NCBI RefSeq assembly: GCF_032062135.1
Contig: NC_092859.1
Span: 64,477,295 to 64,541,294, forward strand
Origin: Pyxicephalus adspersus
Lineage: Eukaryota; Chordata; Amphibia; Anura; Pyxicephalidae
Reading direction: 5' to 3'
DNA: 64,000 nucleotides
In this document: positions 1 to 8,690 of the stretch, one piece after another
Numbering within the stretch: position 1 is the first letter of the stretch
Layout: each line of letters opens with the position of its first letter
Notes under the pieces: model-generated
Database searches by the model: none
Told to the model about the DNA's origin: nothing
Seen by the model: only the letters and a program-made list of their open reading frames with translations
Position numbers and translations under genes: made by a program

Positions 1-521
1 CCGCCTCCTCCTCCTGCTGTAAATGATGCTGCCGCCTGCCCAGTACCTGACTTTACTGTAAATGATGCTGCCGCCTGCCCAGTACCTGACTTTAGATGCC
101 AGACAATAATGCCGTCCACACTCCGTCTCAGAGCCCACCGCCTCCTCCTCTTGCTGTAAATCATGCTGCCGGCCTAGTACCCAACTCTAGATGCCAATTA
201 CTAATGTCGTCCACACTCCGTCTCAGGGCCCACCGCCTCCTTCTTCTGCTGTTACTGATGCTGCTGCCTGCCCAGTAACCAGCTGTAGATGCCAATTCCC
301 AATGCAGTTCCCGCTCCGTCTCAGAGCCCACCGCCTCTTCCTCCTCCTGTAAATTATGCTACCATCTGCCCAGTACCAAACTCTAGATGCCAGATACTAA
401 TGCTGTCCACACTTTGTTCCAGAGCCCACCACCTCTTCCTTCTTCTGTCACTGCTGCCGCCTGCCCAGTACCCAGCTGTAGATGCCAGCTAACAAGGCTG
501 TCCATGCTGCATTTTACACGT
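1..521 (+). repeat. Minisatellite arm, ~98-bp units (copy A, left)
   Basis: About five diverged units of roughly 98 bp occur here. Each contains a CCGCCTCCTCCTCCTGCTGT-like block, GCTGCCGCCTGCCCAGTACC, TCTAGATGCCA and CCGTCCACACTCCGTCTCAG. It is the reverse complement of the array at 33690-36330. Short proline/leucine-rich reading frames here are by-products of the repeat and are not called as genes. Confidence 0.85.
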
Positions 522-522
522 C

Positions 523-765
523 CATGTCTGTTGGATTCAAAGCTGGTGAAGTGCTAAAGTACCCGATTCCTGATGTGCGCTGGGACATCATAGAAGGGAA
601 TTTCTACAGCGCCACACTGGCAGATTTGCACCAATTGGATGTGATTGACTTGCACTTCCACTTCAAGCTGCGCTCCAGGGTTAAAGATGCCACCCACTCG
701 AATCAGCTGGCTCATCGGAAGTATACCTGCATCCTGATATCTCATATTGATTAAGCCTGGGGCAT
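523..765 (+). pseudogene. PCED1: PCED1-like (FAM113) C-terminal fragment, copy A
   Basis: The frame encodes MSVGFKAGEVLKYPI, then DIIEGNFYSATLADLHQLDV, IDLHFHFKLR and THSNQLAHRKY. This matches the C-terminal half of the vertebrate PC-esterase domain proteins PCED1A/B, whose family pattern includes EANFYSATL, LDLHFHFR and DGVHWNQHAHR. The D-x-x-H pair of the GDSL/SGNH fold is kept here (DATH), unlike copy B (NATH). The frame stops at a TAA just before the conserved AWG that precedes the repeat arm. The N-terminal half with the GDS nucleophile is missing and the left edge joins minisatellite directly. It is a dead fragment captured in the composite element. Family assignment is from recalled motifs, not a search. 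Confidence 0.8.
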
Positions 766-1135
766 GCAGCAGGAAGAGGAGGCAGTGGGCTCTGAGACGG
801 AGCGTGGACAGCATTGGCAACTGCCATCTAGAGTTGGGTCCTGGGCAGGCGGCAGCAGTAACAGCATGAGGAGGAGGCGGTGGGCCCTGAGACGGAGCAA
901 GGACGGCATTAGAGGTAGAGGCCATCACCTATATGGACAGTGTAGAAGCTGTAGCTATTGGAGACATGAATGAATGAACGAGATTCCAATCTGTCCCTAC
1001 CTATTATGTAGCAAAACCACATGAAAGGGAACGGGCTTGGCGGAATCAATGGGGAAAAAAAGCCCTGTTGAGCTTCAGTCTAGTCTGGCATCTAGAGCTG
1101 GGTACTGAGCAGTGGGCAGGCGGCAGCAGTAAGAG
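766..1135 (-). repeat. Inverted minisatellite arm and terminal block (copy A, right)
   Basis: One and a half reverse-orientation repeat units (GGAGGCGGTGGGCCCTGAGA, GGCATTAG) are followed by a non-repetitive block containing GTAGAAGCTGTAGCTATTGG and GGGCTTGGCGGAATC, then a last partial unit ending GGCGGCAGCAGTAAG. The same block is present as the reverse complement at 32283-32470 and as a diverged direct copy at 36365-36510. It therefore appears to be the conserved terminus of the element. Confidence 0.7.
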
Positions 1136-1140
1136 CAGGT

Positions 1141-1500
1141 AGTAACACCAGAGGAGAAGATTGGGAAGTCTTGCTTCGGGCACAGGTTGGGCAAGAGGCA
1201 ACATAGTTCTTAACATTCCTTTTATAACTAGGCCACCAAAAGGAACGTGATAAAAGTTCTCCAGTCTTTGTGACCCCAAAATGTCCTACAGACTTTAAAG
1301 TCATGAACCAGCCTTTTAACTTCCACTCTAGCAGATTCAGGAACATATAAACGATTGGATGGAGTCCAGAACCCGTTCTGAAAGGTTAAGTGAATATCTG
1401 TTGGTGGATGGCAGAAGAGTGAATCATCACTGTAACCATCTTTAATAAGCGCTTGGAGCTCTTTGGTTGTAGTGGCCCCTGGGAAGTTCTTTCGAGACAA
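1141..1500 (-). pseudogene. Integrase N-terminal zinc region (gypsy), truncated
   Basis: Overlapping minus-strand frames encode GHFGVTKTGELLSRSFWWP followed by CPTCARSKTSQ. This is the HHCC zinc domain of a Ty3/gypsy integrase, which normally precedes a DD35E core. The core is absent: the frame runs straight into the minisatellite element at about 1140-1155. At least one frameshift separates this part from the residues upstream. It is non-functional. Confidence 0.75.
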
Positions 1501-1545
1501 AATATTATGTTCTGGGTTGCTTTCTTAAAGGGGATTGGACAAGTT

Positions 1546-2918
1546 TCAATATAAGGCATCAGCCTTGCCATTCCTTAATCCAGGTCTGTACGAGATAACG
1601 AAGTTGAACCTGGTATAAAACAAAGCCCATCGTGCTTGTCGGGCTGACAACCTTTTAGCAGGATGAAGGAATTTCAGATTCTTGTGATCAGTGAGAACAG
1701 ACACAGGATGATTGGCCCCTTCAGGGAGGTGTCCCAATTCAGAAAAGGCTTCTTTGATGGCAAGCAGTTCTTTATTTCCAATATCATAATTATTTTCCGC
1801 TGAAGACATTAGACGAGAATAAAAGGGCGCAAGGGTTAAGCTGCATCTTATCTCCTGTCCGTTGGGAAAGAATAGCTTCCACGGCATAGTCATCTACTTC
1901 CACAACAAAAAGTAGTTTAGGGTCTGGATGTACCAGGATGGGTGCACAAGTAAATAGAGTCTTTAATTTGGTGAATGCAGCCTGTGCCTCCGGTGACCAT
2001 ATAAAGGGTTGACCCTTCCTTGTAAGCTGAGTAATTGGTGCAATAACTTTGGAGAATTCCCTTATGAATTTTCTGTAAAAATTTACAAATCCTAAAAATC
2101 TTTGAAGTTCTTTGACGTTTGTTGGTGTCGGCCACTCCACTTTTGCTTTGATCTTAGTGGGGTCCATACTCAGCCCTTCTGGAGAAATGATGTAACCCGA
2201 GAATTGGATCTGGGTCTGTTCAAACTCACTCACACTTCTTTAACTTGATGTAAAGCTTGTTTCTCAGTCATTCAAAGACAATACAAACATGTTTGCGGTG
2301 GTCCTCCAGATCATCTGAAAATAAAAGGAGGCAACAACAAACACATCCAATACATCTCTGAAGACATCTATTATAAAATGTTGGAAGGTAGCAGGAGCAT
2401 TGCACAGGCCAAAGGGCATGACTAAGGAATCGTAGTGTCCATATCGGGTTCTGAAAGAACACCCCATTCATCTCCATTCATCTCATTCACGAACCCAGAT
2501 GGGGTTGTAGGCTCCTCTTAGGTCTAATTTGGTAAATATTTTAGCTGAATGAAGTCTTTCAAGTAGTTCAGGGATTAAGGGTAGAGAATACCGGTTCTTA
2601 ACTGTAATCTTATTTAATGCTGTCCACACTTTGTTCCAGAGCCCACCACCTCTTCCTTCTTCTGTCACTGCTGTAATCTTATTTAATTCCCTGTAGTCAA
2701 TACATGGACTCAGTGTAGAGTGTTTCTTTTCAATGAAGAACAGGGCTGCCCCTGCTGGAGAGGTCGAGGGCCTGATAAAACCTTTTTTCTAAATTCTCAT
2801 CCAGGTACTCCTTAAGAACCTTCAATTCTAGCTCGGACAGAGAATAAATGCAACCGAAAAGTATTTCGGTCCCAGGCTGCAACTCTATGGGACAGTCATA
2901 AGGGCGATGTGAAGGCAA
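1546..2918 (-). pseudogene. Reverse transcriptase-RNase H (gypsy), broken
   Basis: Successive minus-strand frames give the RT entry region (HRPYDCPIELQPGTEI, 2918-2730), the fingers and palm ([19 protein letters not shown], 2668-2483; [12 protein letters not shown], 2467-2264), the connection region (YIISPEGLSMDPTKI, FLGFVNFYRKFIREFS, 2233-1790) and RNase H ([25 protein letters not shown], 1893-1546). The YLDD-type catalytic motif is not readable, being replaced by a shifted stretch near 2330. A 59-bp piece of minisatellite interrupts the palm at 2615-2673. Several frameshifts and stops make it inactive. Confidence 0.85.
2602..2687. repeat. 17-bp direct repeat bracketing an inserted minisatellite patch
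   Basis: CTGTAATCTTATTTAAT occurs at 2602-2618 and again at 2671-2687. Bases 2615-2673 (59 nt) are identical to 398-456 of the minisatellite arm 2.2 kb away. Without the patch and one repeat copy, the gypsy RT reading (LNKITVKN) would be continuous with its upstream part. This is a local templated insertion rather than a transposon end. Confidence 0.8.
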
Positions 2919-3041
2919 TTGGTCAGTATTTTTCTTGTGACAGACATCCTGAAATTGACGATATTGTGATGGCAGCTTGTTACATTGCAGAGGATGTGCT
3001 ACTTTGCCTACAGGGTTCTTCCTTTACCCAGGACACCCAAG

Positions 3042-3428
3042 TTAATGTTTCTTACAGAAATCAGATGCAAAAGTTATTGTCCGTGCGCCCCAGTTGATAA
3101 AGAGATTTTGGGCAGCAAACCAAGGAATGCCCAAAATGATTGTAAACTTAGGTGATGCTATTAGCTGAAAGCTGATGATCTCGCCGTGGTCTGATTCAAT
3201 CTGAAGCTCAAGGGTAACAGTCTCATGCGGTATAGGCCCTGAAGATAAAGGCGAGCCATCAACCGTTTCCATATCAATTGGTGCTATTTTGTTTCTCATT
3301 TCAATATTATGGGTTTGAGCGAACTCAATGTTCATAAAGTCTCCCCCCACTCCCCCCGAGTCTAACATAGCAGAGAAAGTAATGTCACGACCTTCAAAGA
3401 AGAGTTGAATGGGGATGACAAAGTGCAA
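3042..3428 (-). pseudogene. Gypsy aspartic protease region
   Basis: The 128-residue minus-strand frame contains the retropepsin active-site triad as DSGG (AMLDSGGVGGDFM, residues ~21-33) and the flap-distal ILGIPWFAAQNLFINW motif typical of sushi-like Ty3/gypsy proteases. It lies between the gag zinc knuckle and RT, as expected. The stretch looks open over the domain length, but both flanking junctions are frameshifted, so it is a relic. Retropepsins cleave the Gag-Pol polyprotein. Confidence 0.75.
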
Positions 3429-3539
3429 GGATTGAGAGTGAATAGTTCTTCAGTCTTGACCTAACCGTAAAACAGACTGAGCAATGGAATTTATGTGTTC
3501 AGACCCTTTAAGATCAGTGCCAGCAATCAGTGCCAGGTT

Positions 3540-3740
3540 CACTTTAATTTGTTTGGGCAGTTAACTGCCTAATGTCCAGGATCCCCACAGTAAAGACATA
3601 AGTTCCCAGAACAACGCCTCTTATTCTCTTGAGTGAAAATGGATTGACTTTTTGTATCAATCTGCATTGCTTCAGGAGTGTCAGGGTTAGAAAAAGCTTT
3701 GGGGCCCCTCTGTGCAGGTAGACTAAAAGAAAAACGCCTG
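3540..3740 (-). pseudogene. Gag C-terminus with CCHC zinc knuckle (gypsy)
   Basis: The minus strand encodes EAMQID and then LCLYCGDPGH, a stop, and AVNCPNK. This gives a C-x2-C-x4-H-x4-C knuckle with one internal stop codon. Sushi-type Gag proteins have this exact arrangement (MQID ... CLYCG-GH-C). Only about 60 codons remain; the upstream part ends where a tRNA-like repeat starts at about 3745. Confidence 0.7.
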
Positions 3741-3744
3741 CCAC

Positions 3745-3880
3745 CACTTTTTTCAGACCCTCAAGTGGCGCAGTAAACAGAGCTGCAGCCCGACACTGAA
3801 GCATTCCTGGGTTCAGGTCCTGACATACTGCTAGTCCACTAGTAGGCCGCGGACCAGGGGTTGGGGACCTTTGCTCTAAT
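3745..3880 (+). repeat. tRNA-like SINE head joined to a hAT-like terminus
   Basis: GTGGCGCAGTAAACAG resembles a pol III A box, and GGTTCAGGTCC about 45 bp later resembles a B box. CAGGGGTTGGGGACCTTTG (3857-3875) follows and looks like a hAT-Charlie terminal inverted repeat. No opposite end was found. Both labels are pattern-level calls. Confidence 0.35.
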
Positions 3881-3995
3881 AGTTCAACTGGTAATCATAC
3901 TTGATCTTAATATTTAGTTCTCCCATGTTTTTTCCAGTCTTTCGAATATATACCACAACAGCACCTTCTATGGATCCCATTTTTTCTATTGGTAC

Positions 3996-4384
3996 TGTGA
4001 GATCGCCCGTAGCAACGGGGTGTTTCAAGCAGGAAACAGGGCCAGCAGGTGCATCAAGGGTTTATTTTCACTTAATACAACAAAAAAGGACTCTAAGGCC
4101 CTAACCATATATCTTTTGTAACAAAGTCTGTGTCTTTACTCACAGTTCACCTTGGACCTCCTCCTAGCTCCCCAGCCAAGACAGAGCCACAAGAATAGGC
4201 AGGCTGGGAGTTTATAGCCCCAGGCTCATTTCCAGGATGCATTACACCTGATCATACCCAGGCCTTTAACTCCCCCACCTGGCCAAGAAGCCTGGTACTT
4301 CAAACCCCACCTTCAGGTTAAAAGGAAAACTGACCAAAACAGAAAAATACTCTGCGTATCACCTGTATCTGGCCAGCTGTTACA
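3996..4384 (-). repeat. Gmr1-like 3' LTR
   Basis: On the minus strand it starts TGTAACAGCTGGCC and ends GGGCGATCTCACA, the TG...CA form of an LTR. It is about 389 bp. It keeps an internal block of about 160 bp (around 4150-4305) that the 5' copy lacks, and lacks a block the 5' copy has, so the two have suffered complementary deletions. Confidence 0.9.
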
Positions 4385-4402
4385 TACCCCCCCCACTCTT
4401 GT
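4385..4402 (-). other. Polypurine tract of the Gmr1-like element
   Basis: On the minus strand AAGAGTGGGGGGGG lies immediately upstream of the 3' LTR start. A purine run here is the expected primer for plus-strand DNA synthesis. Confidence 0.7.
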
Positions 4403-4446
4403 TTCAACCTTAGGTTTGGGACACAGGCTGCCGAGTAGGTATGAAC

Positions 4447-4995
4447 TCAAGATAAAGCATCGGCATTCCCCATCTGTACACCAGGACAATGCTTGACAGT
4501 AAAACTTAATTCTTGAAGGGTTAAAAACCATCTATTAACCCTCTTGTTAGTCTCCTTTGTTTGGGCCATCCACTTTAATGGGGCATGATCGGTTATTAGC
4601 AGAAACTGTCTGCCCAGCAGATAGTACCTCAAGGAATCAAGTGCCCACTTCACAGCCAAACATTCTTTTTCAATCATAGCATAATTTAACTCATGGGCCA
4701 TTAACTTCCAACTGAAGTAAACAATGGGGTGTTCTTCCCCATTTTGAACCTGGGATAGCACTGCTCCTAGTCTGACATCGGACGCATCCGTCTGCACCTA
4801 AAACTCCTTAGAAATGTTAGGAGAATATAGCACTGGCTCGCTACACAAAGCCATCTTTAATGCCTCAAATGCAACTTCTGCTTCTGGGGACCATTTAACC
4901 CTTACCGATTCCTTGCCTGTTTTCAATTTCGTCAGGGGAACGGCCTGGGATGCAAAGTGAGGAATAAGGCGCCTAAAATAGCCAGCGATCCCCAA
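4447..4995 (-). pseudogene. RNase H domain (Gmr1-like), one nonsense codon
   Basis: Two adjacent minus-strand frames are really one, split by a TAG at 4796-4798 between NISKEF and VQTDASDVRLGAVLSQ. The first part (MGIAGYFRRLIPHFASQAVP) is the RT connection. The second carries RNase H landmarks: TDAS with the first Asp, MIEKECLAVKWAL with the Glu, and TDHAPLKWM with the second Asp. The chain ends GNADALS close to the 3' LTR, so RNase H is the last pol domain, as expected for the Gmr1 order. Confidence 0.85.
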
Positions 4996-5017
4996 GAAAG
5001 CACAAACCTGCTTTTTT

Positions 5018-5875
5018 TTAATTGGGCCAATTCTGGATGGCCTCTTCTATCTTTTCCTGAGGCTTTATTATTCCTCTTCCAATGGTGTACCCCAGATATT
5101 TGGCTTCTTTCAGCCCAATAGCGCACTTTTTAGGGTTTGCAACAACCCCGGCTTTCCTTAGCGCGTTTAGCACTGCCTGAACCTTTAATAAATGTGAGGC
5201 CCAATCTGCACTATGAATAATTACGTCATCCAGGTAGGCCACAGCATATTTTTGATGGGGTCGGAGTACTTTATGCATCACCTGCTGGAACGTAGCTGGA
5301 GCATTCTGTAGTCCGAAGGGCATATTTCAATACTAGAATGCTCCGTCAGGGGTCACAAAAGCAGTTTTCTCCTTAGCTGACTCAGATAGGGGGATCTGCC
5401 AATATCCTTTGGTAAGATCTAAGGTGGCTAATGTATCTTGCATTCCCCAACCAATCAATTAACTCATCTATCCAGGGCATAGGATAGGTGTCAAACTTTG
5501 TGACCTGATTCAGTTTACGGTAATCGTTGCAAAATCTCCAGCTCCGATCTGGTTTGGGAACTAACACAATTGGGCTGGACCAATCGCTATTGAACTCCTC
5601 TAAAACCCCCAATTCAAACATTTTTTTAACTTTCTGACGTATTACCTCTTGTCTAGCTTCAGGAATTCGATAGAGTTTTAATCTTACCCTTTCACCAGGA
5701 GGGGTGATAATATCATGTGTAGCCATGGATGTTCGTCCAGGAAAGTTGGAGAACATATCCCTATTTTGTAGCACAAAATCTCTCGATTCCTGTTGTTGAC
5801 TCTTTGACAAGGTGTCTGGTATGCAGACTTCTGGATTACAGAGTCAGACCGAGCAGGTAGCTCCGTGGTCCTCAC
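5018..5875 (-). pseudogene. Reverse transcriptase (Gmr1-like), frameshifted
   Basis: The upstream frame (5810-5382) has ELGVLEEFNSDWSSPIVLVP and FCNDYRKLNQVTKFDTYPMP, the fingers of a Ty3/gypsy RT. A frameshift near 5382-5340 is followed by MPFGLQNAPATFQQVM and VAYLDDVIIHS (5323-5018), so the YLDD catalytic motif is intact. It begins about 60 bp after the integrase stop. RT placed downstream of integrase is the Gmr1 hallmark. Confidence 0.9.
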
Positions 5876-5935
5876 GGTTAATGCTTCCCTTTATTTTCAT
5901 GGTTTCAACAAGTTTACATGAAAAATTTGCTCTGG

Positions 5936-7015
5936 TTAATGCCTACCAGGTTTGCTAATCTTGAAATTTACGTCACTCAGTTTTTCCATTACCTCATAGG
6001 GGCCCTGCCATTTGGCTAGGAATTTACTTTCCACCGTGGGAACTAGTACCAAAACTCTATCCCCAGGGGCAAAAGTACGGATACGGGCACCCCTGTTATA
6101 AATTCTCTGCTGCGCCAACTGCACTTGGGCCACATGCCCTTTAACTAAGGGCATTACCTGCGCAATTCTGTCCTGCATTGGCGCCACATGCTCGATGACA
6201 CTTCTATGGGGGGAACTTTCACTTTCCCATGTTTCCTTAGCAAGATCTAACAGTCCCCTGGGGTGCATCGCATATATTAATTCAAAGGGAGAGAATCTGG
6301 TTGAGGATTGGGGTACCTCCCGGACAGCAAACATCAAAAAGGGGAGTAGACAGTCCCAATTTTTCCCATCTTTATCTACTACCTTCTGCAGCATCTGTTT
6401 TAAAGTTTTGTTAAAACGTTCTACTAAGCCGTCTGTTTGAGGGTGATACAATGATGTGCGTAGCTGTGTCACCTTTAGGAGTTTACAAAGCTCTTTAGTC
6501 ACCCGGGACATAAAAGGGGTTCCTTGATCAGTAAGTACCTCTTTGGCCACTCCTACTCGGCTGAAAACTTGGAAAAGCTCCTGGACTATGGTTTTAGCAG
6601 AGGTAATTCGGAGAGGGATTGCCTCAGGATACCGGGTAGCACAGTCCATTATGACTAGGATATAATAATGCCCCCTAGCTGACTTTAGCAATGGACCAAC
6701 TATATCCATGGCAATCCTCTCAAACGGGACCTCAATGATGGGGAGGGGAACCAAAGGTCTACGAAAATGTGGCATTGGGGCAGACAACTGACATACAGGA
6801 CAGGGAGCACAGTAAATCTTCACCTCCTTGGCGACCCCTGGCCAATAAAACCTCTGGACTATTCGCTCTCTGGTTTTCTCAGCCCCCAGATGTCTCCCTA
6901 GGAGGTGCCCAGGGGCCAGATTTACCACCAATTTTCGGTATGGCTTGGGTACCACTAGCTGTTCAATGATTTCCCCCCCCCCATTTTGTGTAACCCTTAA
7001 AGTATGGGAATGCAA
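5936..7015 (-). CDS. Integrase of the Gmr1-like element (open, 359 aa)
   Basis: This is the longest open pol segment. The zinc domain shows H-LGRHLGAEKT and CAPCPVCQ (residues ~35-75). The catalytic core has the first Asp in AMDIVGPL, the second in VLTDQGTPF and the Glu in DGLVERFNK, with 35 residues between the second Asp and the Glu (DD35E). The C-terminal part (GDRVLVLVP, KFLAKWQGPYEV) is the GPY/F module typical of gypsy integrases. Integrase inserts cDNA into chromosomes. The frame probably continues upstream as part of a polyprotein, since 7239-6997 overlaps it, so the ATG at 7015 is only the first Met of an open stretch. Its good preservation contrasts with the broken RT. Confidence 0.9.
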   Translation of the reverse strand: MHSHTLRVTQNGGGEIIEQLVVPKPYRKLVVNLAPGHLLGRHLGAEKTRERIVQRFYWPGVAKEVKIYCAPCPVCQLSAPMPHFRRPLVPLPIIEVPFERIAMDIVGPLLKSARGHYYILVIMDCATRYPEAIPLRITSAKTIVQELFQVFSRVGVAKEVLTDQGTPFMSRVTKELCKLLKVTQLRTSLYHPQTDGLVERFNKTLKQMLQKVVDKDGKNWDCLLPFLMFAVREVPQSSTRFSPFELIYAMHPRGLLDLAKETWESESSPHRSVIEHVAPMQDRIAQVMPLVKGHVAQVQLAQQRIYNRGARIRTFAPGDRVLVLVPTVESKFLAKWQGPYEVMEKLSDVNFKISKPGRH

Positions 7016-7199
7016 CCCTCTTGTCTGGGTGCACTAGGTTCCCAACCATTTGTTACGGCATTCTCCTGGGCTTTAAAGAGTGTGGGGTCTTTCAATTGCT
7101 CTGTAACAAAGTTCTCTCTATATACCTGTAAGTCAGGGAATTCCAGGGTTTGCTGGCTTTGCCCTGAAGGTGCCTGTTCTACCCTAGGATTAATTGTTT

Positions 7200-7560
7200 C
7201 CCCTGCTAGCACAAAGGAAACCACGGAGTGCCCCCACAAACATCAGAGGACTCCTCAGTAGCCCCATGCTCTGAGGATACCAGCACTGCATAGGGTGGGT
7301 GATCCCAGAGCTCCTGGAATTTGGGAAAATTCCTTCCAATGATAGCATCATATGGTAAGTGGGGAACCAATCCCACCTGATGACACAGTTTACCTAGGGA
7401 GGTTTCAAAAGACACTGACGTCACACTATACTCCCTAGTATCCCCGTGGTCACATGTTACCCCCACTGTTTTAAGACAGGAGGTCTCTGTACCACTAACT
7501 CAGCTTTCACCAGCGTTACCACACTACCTGAATATAACAGCCCCACAATTGATTTGGTAT
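7200..7560 (-). pseudogene. Protease region (Gmr1-like) with lost catalytic Asp
   Basis: The minus strand reads GLLYSGSVVTLVKAEL and, about 60 codons later, LPYDAIIGRNFPKF. The second motif is the usual IIGxDF-like end of a gypsy retropepsin; the first should be a DSG active site, but the codon at 7532-7534 is TAT (Tyr). A frameshift lies between the two parts near 7465. The region sits between the gag knuckle and integrase, as expected. Confidence 0.65.
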
Positions 7561-8640
7561 TTATAAACATTTTACACCAATATTTTTCATCGCCCTGTAT
7601 AGCAGGGCATGCAAAGGTGGCAAAAAGAGACTATCGTCTGCCACCCAGAAAGACACAGTGCATTGGTTCATCCACCACAATTTGCAGCAATACGTCATTC
7701 TTCCCGGCAGCGATAACAAATAACATGTTTGGCTCCCTCCTGGGGGGCTAGCATTCCCAGTCTCTCCCTCCATACATTGACTTGAGTTTGTCTATTACCC
7801 TTAGCTCCTGTTTTCTCGCTCTCTTAACCCCCATTCCTTGATTCACTCTTACCCACAGCTGGGGATGGTCTGGTCTTGGGGTGGAAAGTCCGTGAGTACT
7901 GAAGGGAGGTGTTTATGTTCTCGGCAGCCAAGTACCTTTCCACTAGGTCCACCAGCTTATCAGCTGTTGACAGGTCTCCATGGCTCACCCACTTTTGTAT
8001 GGAAACAGGGAGGGATCTTAGGAACCGGTCCATGACTACCCGTTCCACAATTTGCGGTGCTGACAACAGCATAGGTTGTAGCCAGTTCCTTGTTAGATGT
8101 ATTAGGTAATACATCTGGGATCAGGGAGGTTTTCCTGCTCGATAGGATCAGTTATACACACGTTTGGCCCGGACAGCCAGGGTGACACCCAGCCATGCCA
8201 GTATTTCTGCCTTAAGGCGGACATAGTCGCTTGCTTCCGACAGCTCTAGATCATAATAGGCTTTTTGTGACTCTCCAGATAATAGTGGGGCCACTAATCT
8301 TGCCCACTGTTCCCTAGGCCAACTTTCCCTCAGGATGACTCAGGATCATTATCCGCAGTCATTTTTTTCAACAACTGGCTTACCCAAAAAACTCGCGAAC
8401 GCCCAACACCACTCTTGGCGTCAGCCTGCTCTCTTAAAGATATCTGCTGTTTTAGGGAATCTAATTGTTGTTGGTAGCTCTGTGCTTGTATTTCCAATAA
8501 TTCCTTTAATTTGCTTTTTCCATACCTAGCAGCAATTGTTGGTTAATACGCTTTTGCTCCACATTGGCCTGCTGCTGGTTGGCATTGGCCTGCTGTTGGT
8601 TGGCATTTGCCAAAACAAGCTGTTTTAGTATACCCTCCAT
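7561..8640 (-). pseudogene. Gag of the Gmr1-like element, with SCAN-like capsid segment
   Basis: The ATG at 8640 opens MEGILKQLVLANANQQQANA, a short Asn/Ala/Gln repeat leading to a coiled coil (KLKELLEIQAQSYQQQ in a shifted frame). At 8114-7824, VVMDRFLRSLPVSIQKWVSH and LVDLVERYLAAEN follow the FxxxLPxxxxxWV ... VxLVExxL pattern of SCAN domains, which are known to derive from Gmr1-like Gag capsids. A zinc knuckle, CYRCREE then a stop then RIAANC, lies near 7700. At least three frame breaks are present. Gag would form the intracellular particle. Confidence 0.75.
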
Positions 8641-8670
8641 GCTGGCCTTCCAAACACCCCTTTATAAAAC

Positions 8671-8688
8671 TGCCCGCATCCTCCACCA
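8671..8688 (-). other. Primer-binding site of the Gmr1-like element
   Basis: Two bases inside the 5' LTR, the minus strand reads TGGTGGAGGATGCGGGCA, starting with the obligatory TGG. The complement ends GCATCCTCCACCA, close to but not identical with a tRNA-Ala 3' end. The position is secure; the tRNA identity is a guess. Confidence 0.6.
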
Positions 8689-8690
8689 TA

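Larger units (their letters stand above)
1..1135. mobile_element. Composite foldback-like element carrying PCED1, copy A
   Basis: Three blocks are visible. A minisatellite runs in one orientation (1-521), a PCED1-derived coding fragment lies on the plus strand (523-765), and the same minisatellite follows in reverse orientation with a terminal block (764-1135). The same order is found at 32283-36510 as the reverse complement, including the PCED1-to-repeat junction and a terminal block with the shared words TCTAGTCTGGCATCTAGA and GGCGGCAGCAGTAAG. Long inverted arms built from tandem repeats around a cargo are the architecture of foldback (FB/Tc-type) transposons. The element continues left of the window. 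The right end abuts a gypsy integrase remnant near 1140. Structure is seen directly; mobility is inferred from the two dispersed copies. Confidence 0.6.
1140..3740 (-). mobile_element. Degenerate sushi-like Ty3/gypsy retrotransposon (gag to integrase N-terminus)
   Basis: Reading the minus strand from 3740 down, a gag zinc knuckle, an aspartic protease, reverse transcriptase, RNase H and the zinc-binding N-terminus of an integrase follow in the usual Ty3/gypsy order. Wording such as [26 protein letters not shown] and [12 protein letters not shown] resembles vertebrate sushi-type chromoviruses. Reading frames are broken many times. The integrase core and 3' LTR are missing because the element is cut at about 1140 by the PCED1 composite element. 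The 5' side is lost near 3740, where a tRNA-like repeat is joined. No LTR of its own is seen. Confidence 0.85.

Noticed and set aside
96..492. Proline/leucine-rich reading frames in the left minisatellite
   Set aside because: They are translations of the tandem repeat (CCGCCTCCTCC units) and recur wherever the array does; no start context or family match.
3745..3850. A genuine tRNA gene
   Set aside because: A- and B-box-like words are present but no cloverleaf can be drawn and flanks look like a retroposed repeat.
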